Shown here: one piece after another, positions 24,220 through 32,193 of the stretch
Position numbering within the stretch: position 1 is the first letter of the stretch
How the letters are laid out: each line of letters opens with the position of its first letter
From: an uncultured bacterium
GTDB lineage: Bacteria; Nitrospirota; Thermodesulfovibrionia; Thermodesulfovibrionales; Dissulfurispiraceae
NCBI GenBank assembly: GCA_937949555.1
Contig: CALEDV010000035.1
Coordinates: forward strand, 1-35,348
Direction: 5' to 3'
DNA length: 35,348 nt
Translations under genes and position numbers: made by a program
The notes under the pieces: model-generated
What the model was told of the DNA's origin: nothing
The model's database searches: none
What the model saw: only the letters and a program-made list of their open reading frames with translations

Positions 24220-25404
24220 ATGGCAAAGCCTAATATAATAAAGCCTCCCGAGAAGGGCTCTAAAGGTACGGTGAAGACCATAAAAACAACTTGTAATCCC
24301 ATATGCGGCATATTGCTAAATGCAGGAGTGCCCTCTGATTTAAAGTGGCTTTGCCTTATGAATTTTCTTAGAACCCTTGAGAAAGACGACCTTTATAATG
24401 CGGAACAAAAGAGACTATTCCATGGACTATTACAGGATATTATAAAAAAGGCTGATTTTTCAGATCCCCACTATGAGATCATCGAAATGGAGGTTGAAAG
24501 GATTAGACACCTAAACTGCAAGGAAAGGGAAGACTATTTGAATCAAAAACTAAAGGAAGCGGAAGACAACTTCCAGGGTCTAAAGTCTCTCCTTGAAAAT
24601 GTCCTGAGAAATTATGCTAATGCTGCATCCCTTGGCTCTAAACTCACCCATGAAAAGGTAGAGGACATTGAAAAACTAAAGGATATTACAGTTACAGCCC
24701 TTGAACAGGAAGAAGATCGAGGCAAGATAATAGCCGGAGTGGTAAGTGCAACCAGTACAATAGTAGAGAGGATGAACAGAGAGATACTGGATTGGAAAAG
24801 GAAGGCAGAAGAGACAGAGAGATGGAAACAAAAAGCCATTGAGATGGAGAGGCTTGCAACTATTGATGCCCTGACCTCTCTGTACAACAGACGAGCCTTT
24901 GACCTGCACATAGAAGGCATGGTCAATGCAATGCTTGGCAGAGAGACCTATCTGTCCTTAATGATTATTGATATTGACCACTTCAAAAATTTCAATGACA
25001 CCTATGGTCATGATGTAGGCGATGAGGTGTTAAAACTGGTTGCCTCTATAATCAAGAAAAATGCAACCCGGGAAGGAGATTTTGCCGCAAGATATGGGGG
25101 CGAGGAGATGATAATTGTTTGTGAAGGCATGGATATTGAACAAGCTACGTCCCTCGCAGAGAAGATTCGCAAGGATATAGAAAAATACAGGTTTTTAGTA
25201 AAGGGAGATGTCCCAAAAGAGACTACTGTTACAGTGAGCATTGGGATATCTGAATTAGATTGCTGCAAAAGTAAGGCTATGTATTCAGGCAAAGACGCCT
25301 CCTTTATAATCCAACAATTTATCCAGTCTGCTGACAAGGCATTATACGACGCCAAAAAAGCTGGCAGAAACAGGGTCTGCCTTTACAACAAGGGTTCTGT
25401 ATAA
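24220..25404 (+). CDS. Soluble GGDEF-domain protein with coiled-coil N-terminus (variant GGEEM)
   Basis: 394 residues without membrane segments. Residues 20-100 are a helical domain of unknown type (Cys25 and Cys29 in TTCNPICG). Residues about 105-215 are a long coiled coil of Glu, Lys and Arg heptads. The GGDEF domain runs about 216-394: DALTSLYNRRAF, IIDIDHFKNFNDTYGHDVGDE, active site GGEEM (293-297), inhibitory site REGD (284-287) and SADKALYDAKKAGRNRV. The last position of the GGEEF signature is Met instead of Phe, which may or may not allow c-di-GMP synthesis. It lies between tsaC (23 nt) and mlaF (38 nt), and no dedicated terminator is seen. Confidence 0.9.
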   Translation: MAKPNIIKPPEKGSKGTVKTIKTTCNPICGILLNAGVPSDLKWLCLMNFLRTLEKDDLYNAEQKRLFHGLLQDIIKKADFSDPHYEIIEMEVERIRHLNCKEREDYLNQKLKEAEDNFQGLKSLLENVLRNYANAASLGSKLTHEKVEDIEKLKDITVTALEQEEDRGKIIAGVVSATSTIVERMNREILDWKRKAEETERWKQKAIEMERLATIDALTSLYNRRAFDLHIEGMVNAMLGRETYLSLMIIDIDHFKNFNDTYGHDVGDEVLKLVASIIKKNATREGDFAARYGGEEMIIVCEGMDIEQATSLAEKIRKDIEKYRFLVKGDVPKETTVTVSIGISELDCCKSKAMYSGKDASFIIQQFIQSADKALYDAKKAGRNRVCLYNKGSV

Positions 25405-25442
25405 TCCTATTTTTTAATTAGCAAGAGAGTCTATCGGCTGTT

Positions 25443-26174
25443 ATGATAAAGATTAATAATTTGAACAAGTCCTTTGGAACCCACAGGGTGCTTGCAGGGC
25501 TCTCCCTGTCTATTGCTGAAGGAGAGATAATGGCAGTGATAGGGAAGAGCGGAGGCGGTAAGAGCGTTTTCTTAAAACACCTCATTGGACTACTGAAACC
25601 AGACAGCGGCAGCATAGTAATAAAAGACTGCGAAATAACCACTGCAAAGGGGACAGAATTAGACAAAATAAGAGAGCGATGCGGTGTTCTCTTTCAGGGT
25701 GGGGCGCTCTTTGACTCAATGACGGTATCTGAAAATATCTCCTTCCCCCTCGCCGAAAAAAGCAGGCTTTCTAAGAAGGAGATCTCTGACAGGGTATCAG
25801 AGGCCCTTGTAGATGTGGGACTTGAGGGCATAGAGGGCAAGTATCCTGCCGAACTCAGCGGAGGCATGAAAAAGAGGGTTGCCCTTGCAAGGGCGCTGAT
25901 AACAAGACCCGATATTTTATTCTTTGATGAACCTACTACCGGGCTTGATCCAATTATGTTAAGGTCTATACACAGGCTCATAGGCAACACCCATAAGAAG
26001 TATGGATTCACAGGGGTTATAATAAGTCACGAAATCCCAGAAATATTTGATATTGCTAACAGGGTAGCTATGCTGCACAAGGGAGCTATTGAGGAGGTCG
26101 GCACACCTGGTGAGATCAAGAGCTCTACAAACCCAGTGGTAAGACATTTCTTGACAGGAGGTGAATCGGAGTGA
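25443..26174 (+). CDS. mlaF: MlaF-type ABC transporter ATPase (phospholipid trafficking)
   Basis: 243 residues. Walker A is IGKSGGGKS (33-41), the signature is LSGGMKKR (138-145), and Walker B is ILFFDEPTTGLDP (158-170). GVLFQGGALFDSMTVSENI is typical of the MlaF/Ttg2A group. It would drive phospholipid movement between the inner and outer membranes together with the permease MlaE and the MCE protein MlaD. It overlaps mlaD by GTGA (4 nt). The permease is not beside it but on the other strand at 29717-30490. Confidence 0.93.
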   Translation: MIKINNLNKSFGTHRVLAGLSLSIAEGEIMAVIGKSGGGKSVFLKHLIGLLKPDSGSIVIKDCEITTAKGTELDKIRERCGVLFQGGALFDSMTVSENISFPLAEKSRLSKKEISDRVSEALVDVGLEGIEGKYPAELSGGMKKRVALARALITRPDILFFDEPTTGLDPIMLRSIHRLIGNTHKKYGFTGVIISHEIPEIFDIANRVAMLHKGAIEEVGTPGEIKSSTNPVVRHFLTGGESE

Positions 26175-26614
26175 AGAGATTTGACATTGAACTTTCAGCA
26201 GGTATCTTTATGCTCATAGGCATATTATGCCTCGCATATATATCTGTCAAACTTGGCAAGTTAGAGGTTATTGGAGGTGGAGGGTATAGCATTTATGCCA
26301 ATTTTGAAAAGTCTGGAGGGCTTAAACCAGGCTCAGCGGTAGAGATAGCAGGAGTGGAGGTAGGAAAGGTTAAGGGCATCAAGTTAAGCAAAGACTATCA
26401 GGCGAGGGTGCAGCTAATGATTAAGAGGGATGTTGCCCTACAAGAGGATGCAATAGCATCTATAAAGACAAAGGGGCTTATTGGAGAGAAGTATATTCAA
26501 ATAACCCCTGGAGGCTCTGACAAGATACTATCAGAAGGGGAAACCCTTAAAGATACAGAGTCTGCTGTTGACATAGAAGAACTCATCTCAAAATATGTTT
26601 TTGGAAAGGTATAG
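26171..26614 (+). CDS. mlaD: MlaD-type MCE-domain protein
   Basis: 147 residues from GTG 26171 (overlaps mlaF by 4 nt). One N-terminal membrane helix (about 10-27) is followed by a single MCE domain (about 38-118) with FEKSGGLKPGSAVEIAGVEVGKV and KTKGLIGEKYIQITPGG. The C-terminal helix is short, so the protein is shorter than E. coli MlaD (183). MCE domains form hexameric rings that carry lipids across the periplasm. tolC follows after 12 nt. Confidence 0.93.
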   Translation: MKRFDIELSAGIFMLIGILCLAYISVKLGKLEVIGGGGYSIYANFEKSGGLKPGSAVEIAGVEVGKVKGIKLSKDYQARVQLMIKRDVALQEDAIASIKTKGLIGEKYIQITPGGSDKILSEGETLKDTESAVDIEELISKYVFGKV

Positions 26615-26626
26615 GAGGATTATCAG

Positions 26627-27994
26627 ATGATTAAAGGATCTATTGTATTGGTTCAGAGGATACTGATAGCATTTTTATTCTGCCTCTTGCCTCAGTATGC
26701 CCTAGCACAGAGCGCTCAACCCTTAACCTTGGAGGACTGCATAAAAAGGGCACTTCAGTTCAGTCCAGAGGTGGCAGAGGCAAGATATGATGTGGATGTT
26801 TACAGGGCTAAGAAACTACAGGCTGACTCCCATGCCTATCCTCAGATTGAGGTTGTAGCGCTTGCAGGTCCATCGCCCAGGGCAAAACAGGAGCAGCTAA
26901 TTCCATCTATCAATACTGATGTGGGCTTGACCATCAACGGCATTTTTGGAGGTATAGATATCTCAGTTATTCAGCCCCTGTATTCCTTCGGCAAATTGGG
27001 ACACTATCAGACTGCTGCCCAGAGCGGAATAAAGGCATCCTCAGCAGGAGTTAACAAGAAAAAGGCAGATATTGTATTACGAATAAAGGAGCTTTACAAT
27101 GGGATACTGTTTGCCCAGGATCTTAGAAATCTTTTGCTTGAATTAAGGGAAGACATTGCAAGGTCTATAGCAAAGGCAGAAAAACAGATAGCCGATGACG
27201 CGCCATGGGCTGATGAGGTCAACATATACAAACTCAAGACCCTTCATGCAGAGATAACGAGGAATCTAAACGAGGCTGATAAAAGCTTGGAAGTCGCAAA
27301 ATCAGCGCTCAAGGCAAATATAGGCATGGATGTGAAGGACGATATTGTTATTGCCGATACAAGACTTTCCACAGAGGCAAGACTTCCAGAGTTGCTTGAT
27401 GTTTATTATTATAAGGCTTCTATTATGAGACCAGAATACACCCAGGTATCAGAGGGCATTAAGGCAAAACAGTCGTTATTAGAGGCAGAAAGGACTTCCT
27501 ACTATCCCCAGATATTTTTAGGACTTATGGCAACAATCCATGGTTCTACTAACAGGGATAGGATAAAAAACCCCTATATTGTGGACTTCTTTAACCAGAC
27601 TAAAGGGGCCGCCTTTGTGGGTATGAAGTGGGGATTAGATTTCGGCATTACTAAAGCCCGAATATTGGAAGCTGAGGCAGAGCACAGAAAAATGCTTGAG
27701 AAGGAGAGGTTTGTCAAGGGCGCAATACCCGTGCAGATAAAAAAGGCATATCTTGAACTTCAGGAGTCCTTTAGAAATATCAAAGAAACCGAACGGGCTG
27801 TGGAGAACTCAAAAAAATGGCTTGTAATTGCAATGGCTAATTTTGATATGGGGCTTGGAGAGGCTAAGGAGATTGCCGAGGCAGCAAAATCTTATGCCCT
27901 TTCAAAGGCTAACTACCTCATGGCTTTATATAACCAAAGACAAGCCTTTGCTTCCCTTAACTATGCAGCAGGATTGGATATACAGGATCAATAA
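26627..27994 (+). CDS. TolC-family outer-membrane protein
   Basis: 455 residues with a signal peptide cleaved after YALA (about residue 27). The mature start LTLEDCIKRALQFSPEVAEARYDV is the standard OEP repeat opening. Long helical hairpins rich in Ala, Glu and Lys alternate with strand-forming loops in two halves, with a second opening near MRPEYTQVSEGIKAKQ. Such proteins form trimeric channels through the outer membrane. It sits between mlaD and mlaC with short gaps (12 and 11 nt), so it probably belongs to the same lipid-transport unit rather than to an efflux pump. No membrane-fusion protein or RND gene is present. AGGAGG-like sites precede the starts of both neighbours. Confidence 0.9.
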   Translation: MIKGSIVLVQRILIAFLFCLLPQYALAQSAQPLTLEDCIKRALQFSPEVAEARYDVDVYRAKKLQADSHAYPQIEVVALAGPSPRAKQEQLIPSINTDVGLTINGIFGGIDISVIQPLYSFGKLGHYQTAAQSGIKASSAGVNKKKADIVLRIKELYNGILFAQDLRNLLLELREDIARSIAKAEKQIADDAPWADEVNIYKLKTLHAEITRNLNEADKSLEVAKSALKANIGMDVKDDIVIADTRLSTEARLPELLDVYYYKASIMRPEYTQVSEGIKAKQSLLEAERTSYYPQIFLGLMATIHGSTNRDRIKNPYIVDFFNQTKGAAFVGMKWGLDFGITKARILEAEAEHRKMLEKERFVKGAIPVQIKKAYLELQESFRNIKETERAVENSKKWLVIAMANFDMGLGEAKEIAEAAKSYALSKANYLMALYNQRQAFASLNYAAGLDIQDQ

Positions 27995-28005
27995 AGGAGG
28001 CTTCA

Positions 28006-28626
28006 ATGATTAGAATAGGGTTTGCACTTTTTGTTTTGGCTGTATCAATCTTTCTTACTGCTCCAACTCTTCAGGCAGAGACATCACCATTAAAGGCTGT
28101 CAACTCAACCACTGATAGGGTAATAGAGATACTCAAAGACAAGGAGATGATGAAGGCTCAGAGGACCACAGAGCGCCGCAATACAATTAGAAAGAGCATC
28201 TCAGAGGTCTTTGACTTTGAAGAAATGGCAAAGAGGGCCCTTGCAGCACACTGGCAGAAAAGGACACCTAATGAAAAGAGGGAGTTCACGGCCCTCTTTG
28301 CTGACCTGCTTGAGAGGTCTTACATAAAAAAAATAGAAAGCTATAGCGATGAGAAGATAGACTATCTTAGTGAAAGGATTGAGGGAGATTCAGCCCTTGT
28401 AAGGAGTAGGATTACCACAAAGAGAAATCTTGAGATCCCCATTGATTATAGACTGTTAAAAAAGAATGACAAGTGGATGGTTTATGATGTAATTATCGAA
28501 GGGGTAAGCCTTGTAAACAACTATAGAACTCAATTCAACAGGGTCATAAGGCAGCAGTCTTACGAAGACCTGGTTAGAAGGATGCAGAACAAACAAGAGG
28601 AAGAGCTGTTTTCCGAGAAGAAGTAG
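28006..28626 (+). CDS. mlaC: MlaC-type periplasmic phospholipid-binding protein
   Basis: 206 residues. The signal peptide ends at LQA (about residue 24). The mature protein has the Ttg2D/MlaC pattern: a helical start with RRNTIRKSISEVFDFEEMAKRAL (shown as two parts: RRNTIRKSISEVFDF and DFEEMAKRALAAHW), then FTALFADLLERSYIKKIESY, IPIDYRLLKKNDKWMVYDVI and EGVSLVNNYRTQF. It carries phospholipid between the MCE complex and the outer membrane. AAGGAGG lies 6 nt upstream of ATG. lpxK follows after about 9 nt. Confidence 0.92.
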   Translation: MIRIGFALFVLAVSIFLTAPTLQAETSPLKAVNSTTDRVIEILKDKEMMKAQRTTERRNTIRKSISEVFDFEEMAKRALAAHWQKRTPNEKREFTALFADLLERSYIKKIESYSDEKIDYLSERIEGDSALVRSRITTKRNLEIPIDYRLLKKNDKWMVYDVIIEGVSLVNNYRTQFNRVIRQQSYEDLVRRMQNKQEEELFSEKK

Positions 28627-28635
28627 GACCTATTA

Positions 28636-29686
28636 TTGAAGGGAGCGATAGATATTCTATTATTTTGGCTATCTTTTAAAAAAACACTTTGCCCTTAAGA
28701 ACTCCAAAAGACTCCCTCACAGAGTCATAAGCATAGGCAACATAACCACAGGAGGCACAGGCAAGACGCCCATGACAATTGCGCTTGCTGAGGAAGCCAG
28801 CAGGCGCGGGCTGTTTCCTATTATCCTAACAAGGGGATACAGAGGCAAGGGGGCATGTCCATGCTTTGTAACACCCCTACTGAAGCAAGTATCAGAGAAA
28901 CCCAAATCATTAGACCTCTGCAATTCAACCTATGAAGCTGGCGATGAACCTATACTGTTGGCGCTTAGACTACCCAATGTCCCAGTGGTAAGGCATTCCA
29001 ACAGGTATGAGGGCGGCATGTTTGCTATAGAAAACCTAAGGCTCTTTCTTCAGATGAAGGGAATAAGCAACCCCTCAGCAGACAGGATAGTGTTTCTCCT
29101 TGATGATGGTTTTCAACACTGGCAACTTCAAAGGGACACAGATGTCCTCCTGATAGATGGATCAAATCCCTTTGGCAATGGTATGCTGCTGCCCCTTGGC
29201 AGATTAAGAGAACCCCTAAAGGCGCTCAATAGGTGTCATGTGCTGGTCATCACAAGACAAACAAACAAGGATGCTGAGGCAGAGATAAGAAGACACAATA
29301 AACAGGCACCCATCTTTTATGCCTCCTTTAAACCAAAGGGAATTATCAGCATGAAAGGGACCGCAGAACCTTGCGGCATCATAGAGGACAAAAAGGTCTT
29401 TGCCTTTGCAGGCATAGGAAATCCAGAGTCCTTTCTTAGGACCATTGAATCCCTTCACCCTGCTTGTATTCACTTTAAAGCCCTTAGGGATCATCACAAA
29501 TACTCTACCTCAGATCTCACAGAAATACTCCTTAAGGCAAAACAAAGGGGCACCGATATTATACTCACCACTGAGAAGGATATTGTAAAGCTGCGGGAAC
29601 TCAACAGGGATATAGATAATATTTATGCCCTAGGCATTGATATGCTTTTAGACAATTCCTTTTACGAACTCATTTACAGACAGTAA
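28636..29686 (+). CDS. lpxK: Tetraacyldisaccharide 4'-kinase (LpxK) with a frameshift at an A7 tract
   Basis: The enzyme phosphorylates the lipid A disaccharide at the inner membrane. The main frame carries VISIGNITTGGTGKTP (Walker A GGTGKT), ILTRGYRGKG, GDEPILLALR, VFLLDDGFQHWQLQRDTDVLLIDG (shown in parts: VFLLDDGFQHWQ and DVLLIDGSNPFGNG), LLPLGRLREPL, FAGIGNPESF, FKALRDHHKYS and ILTTEKDIVKL. The first ATG of that frame (28772) lies after the P-loop, so it cannot be the real start. TTG 28636, 7 nt after AGGA, gives a membrane-helix start KGAIDILLFWLSFKK but ends out of frame. Removing one A from the run 28678-28684 joins the parts into 349 residues, the normal length. Sequencing error, slippage decoding and a real mutation are all possible. 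Confidence 0.88.
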
Positions 29687-29716
29687 GCCTAACTTTGCAG
29701 CCAATATGTTTAAGGG

Positions 29717-30490
29717 CTACATAAACAGCGAACCAAGGAAGTAATCCCATATCAGGATAAGCACTGAGGACATAACCACCGCCTCGGTAGTTGCCTTGCT
29801 TACACCTTCTGCGCCATAACCTGTATTGAATCCCTTATAACTGCATACCCAGGATACTATTAAACCAAAGCTCAGGGATTTATAAAAACCAATTCTTATG
29901 TCTTCCATATCCACGAAGGCGTCTATCTGAGAGAAATAGGTGCCTTCACTGAGACCTAAAAGCTCCACTGCAACTAAATATCCACCAAATATCCCTATAA
30001 CATCAAAGAGGGCTGTGAGAAGGGGAAAGGCTATAAGGGCAGCAGCAATATTTGGCACCATAAGATAACGAAAGGGGTTAAGTGCCATAGAGGTAAGGGC
30101 GTCTATCTGCTCAGTGATCCTCATAATGCCTATTTCCGCCGCAAGGGCTGAACCTGCCCTTCCTGTAACCATCAGGGCAGACAAGACAGGCCCAAGTTCT
30201 CTGATTAGGCTCAAGGCAATTGCTGGACCGAGCAATGCCTCAGAACCAAATTTCCTCAAGGTGTAATATAACTGAAGGGCAAGCACCATCCCTGTGAAGG
30301 CACCTGTCAGTCCGATAACAAGCATAGATTTTGAGCCGAAGAAACGGATCTGTTTCATCAATAGGCGAAACTTAAAGGGTCTCTGAAAGGCAACCGCAAA
30401 GACATTGCCTAAAAATAAAGCCATACTGCCAAGGGTTCTTAAGAGGCCAATGGTATGTCTGCCTATTGTTCTTACAAGTCTTATCATGGT
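29717..30490 (-). CDS. mlaE: MlaE-type ABC transporter permease
   Basis: About 257 residues from ATG 30490. Starts at 30520 or 30544 would overlap the HD-GYP gene by 26 or 50 nt. It has five to six membrane helices and the family core: FTGMVLALQLYYTLRKFGSE, ALSLIRELGPVLSALMVTGR, AGSALAAEIGIMRITEQIDA, LMVPNIAAALIAFPLLTALF and the C-terminal TEAVVMSSVLILIWDYF. It pairs with MlaF and MlaD to move phospholipids. It is the last gene of the minus-strand run that begins at greA, and is convergent to lpxK with 30 bp between stops. No terminator is evident in the gap. Confidence 0.92.
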   Translation of the reverse strand, partial: TMIRLVRTIGRHTIGLLRTLGSMALFLGNVFAVAFQRPFKFRLLMKQIRFFGSKSMLVIGLTGAFTGMVLALQLYYTLRKFGSEALLGPAIALSLIRELGPVLSALMVTGRAGSALAAEIGIMRITEQIDALTSMALNPFRYLMVPNIAAALIAFPLLTALFDVIGIFGGYLVAVELLGLSEGTYFSQIDAFVDMEDIRIGFYKSLSFGLIVSWVCSYKGFNTGYGAEGVSKATTEAVVMSSVLILIWDYFLGSLFM

Positions 30491-30494
30491 TTGC

Positions 30495-31400
30495 TCAAAG
30501 GGATTGAGCCTCTGGTGCATGGAAATACTTATCCAAAAATCCATTCAAGGTCCTCTTTAGAAACTCCAAGGGGGCTCTACAGAAATCTGTATGCAGTTGT
30601 TGGGCTTGTTCAAGAAAGATATCAAGGATGTCAGGGTCAAAATGACTACCCCTTTCACGGGTAAGTATTGCTACTGACATATCAAAGGGGAATGCCTCTT
30701 TATAGGGACGCACACTTGTTAAGGCATCAAAGACATCAGCAATACAAAAGATACGGGCCTTTAGAGGTATCTCTTCGCCCTTAAGGCATCTAAGATAGCC
30801 CCTGCCATTGTATTTCTCATGATGATAAAGCACCACATCAAGGCTGTCATGGAGCCAAGGGTAATTATCCACAATATCTGCCCCGTGACTTACATGACTC
30901 TTCATTATCCTGAATTCCTCTTCTGTTAGTTTGCCCGGCTTCAGGAGTATCCTGTCACTTATTGCTATCTTGCCAAGGTCATGGAGGAAGGCCCCCTTGA
31001 TTAGTCCCCTTATAGAATCGCCATCCATTGCCATCATCTCGGATATTTTTATGCTGTATAGGGTGACCCTATAATTGTGGCTGCTTGTATCGCTGTCCCT
31101 TTTTGCAATAGCATTGCCAAGGGTCTCAAGCATACCAATATTTGCCTCGTAAAGTCTTTGGTTTGTAGCTTCAAGCATACTGTTGCTTATTTTCAAACTC
31201 TCCACAAGCGCTTCAAGGCGCTGTTCCCGTGCCTCGAGCTGCACTATCATCATGCCAAAGGCCTCTGCAAGCCTCGTAATATCTGAGGGGAAGCGGCTTT
31301 CATCGGTAAGTTCAAAGAGCTTGTCAGCCTCTCTGTAATTACCCATCGCAACCTCTTCGGAAACAGACATAAGCGCCTTTATAAGCATGTGGTTATCCAT
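30495..31400 (-). CDS. HD-GYP-type phosphohydrolase (variant GYL)
   Basis: 301 residues. A helical, partly coiled-coil N-terminus (about 1-90, with LEAREQRLEALVESLK) is followed by an HD-GYP domain (about 92-250). Metal ligands: HNYRVT, LHDLGKI (His140, Asp141), SHVSHGADIV, HHEKYNGRGYL and ADVFDALTSVRPYK. In the signature GYP the Pro is Leu (201-203), and the rest of the block, KGEEIPLKARI, is canonical. HD-GYP enzymes hydrolyse c-di-GMP, and many divergent ones have other roles. It overlaps the SAM hydrolase gene by 8 nt unless it starts at the second Met (31388). No receiver domain is attached. Confidence 0.9.
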   Translation of the reverse strand: MDNHMLIKALMSVSEEVAMGNYREADKLFELTDESRFPSDITRLAEAFGMMIVQLEAREQRLEALVESLKISNSMLEATNQRLYEANIGMLETLGNAIAKRDSDTSSHNYRVTLYSIKISEMMAMDGDSIRGLIKGAFLHDLGKIAISDRILLKPGKLTEEEFRIMKSHVSHGADIVDNYPWLHDSLDVVLYHHEKYNGRGYLRCLKGEEIPLKARIFCIADVFDALTSVRPYKEAFPFDMSVAILTRERGSHFDPDILDIFLEQAQQLHTDFCRAPLEFLKRTLNGFLDKYFHAPEAQSL

Positions 31401-32193
31401 CGCTTTGCATAACTATTTTTATTGAATCACCGATATTGATTCCATGTATTTGCGAGGCACTCGCTTTATACACAAAGACCTCAAGAAGCCCTTGACTATT
31501 GCACAGGCACGATAGTCCCCTGCCCTCTGCCTGCTTATAAAAGCTAAAAAAGTCTAATCTCCACTCCTTGAAAAACACCTTGAAGGACCTGCCAGTAATT
31601 TCATTACAGGGTATGTTTGTAACTGCATTGCCAAAGTTGTCTATGTGTATAACAACGCCTGTGATCGATGAATTCCCTTCAATGGGCAAGTTAGCCTGAA
31701 GCATAAGTATATCCTCAATCTTCTGTCCAAAGGTGGATATATCCCTGCCCTTTGAAAGCATTGCCGCTACTGGCGCAAATAGGTCTCTGCCTTGAAAGGT
31801 TCTCCCAGGCGAAGGCAGCAGCAACCCTTCTTCACAAAGGCAGAAGGCCCTGTATTGTCCGCTTTCAAGGGCAACATGGGTAAATATACCGTTGTCAGGG
31901 CCAATAAAATAATGCCCCCCCTTTAAAAGCAGCAAACCCCTCCTTGATGAACCCACTCCAGGGTCAGTTACAACAATGTGTATAGTCCCCTCAGGAAAAT
32001 ATCTGTACGCTGAGCTTATGGCGTGGGATGCCTCTTGTATAGAAAAGGGTCTTACTTTGTGCGTAATATCAACTATATTAGCATCCCTATTGATAGAAAA
32101 TATCACCCCCTTCATCTGTGCAACAAAGGTATCAGCATCTCCAAAATCGGTCGTAAGGGTGATTATGCCTGAGGGTTTAACAACTTCTTGCAT
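31393..32193 (-). CDS. SAM hydroxide adenosyltransferase (DUF62 / SAM-dependent halogenase family)
   Basis: 266 residues. Family blocks: ITLTTDFGDADTFVAQMKG (Asp16), VDITHKVRPFSIQEA, VVTDPGVGSSRRG (Asp77, Arg84, the spacing of the Asp-Arg pair in DUF62 enzymes), FIGPDNGIFT, TFQGRDLFAPVAA and IHIDNFGNAVTNI. DUF62 proteins split S-adenosylmethionine to adenosine and methionine with water. The halogenating relatives (fluorinase, SalL) have a different active-site loop, and nothing here points to halogenation. It overlaps pyrD by 17 nt and the HD-GYP gene by 8 nt, so it is part of a tightly packed operon. Confidence 0.92.
   Translation of the reverse strand: MQEVVKPSGIITLTTDFGDADTFVAQMKGVIFSINRDANIVDITHKVRPFSIQEASHAISSAYRYFPEGTIHIVVTDPGVGSSRRGLLLLKGGHYFIGPDNGIFTHVALESGQYRAFCLCEEGLLLPSPGRTFQGRDLFAPVAAMLSKGRDISTFGQKIEDILMLQANLPIEGNSSITGVVIHIDNFGNAVTNIPCNEITGRSFKVFFKEWRLDFFSFYKQAEGRGLSCLCNSQGLLEVFVYKASASQIHGINIGDSIKIVMQSDG

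Noticed and set aside
31393-32193. DUF62 protein as a fluorinase/chlorinase
   Set aside because: The sequence fits the hydroxide adenosyltransferase group and its genomic neighbours are housekeeping; nothing supports halogenation.
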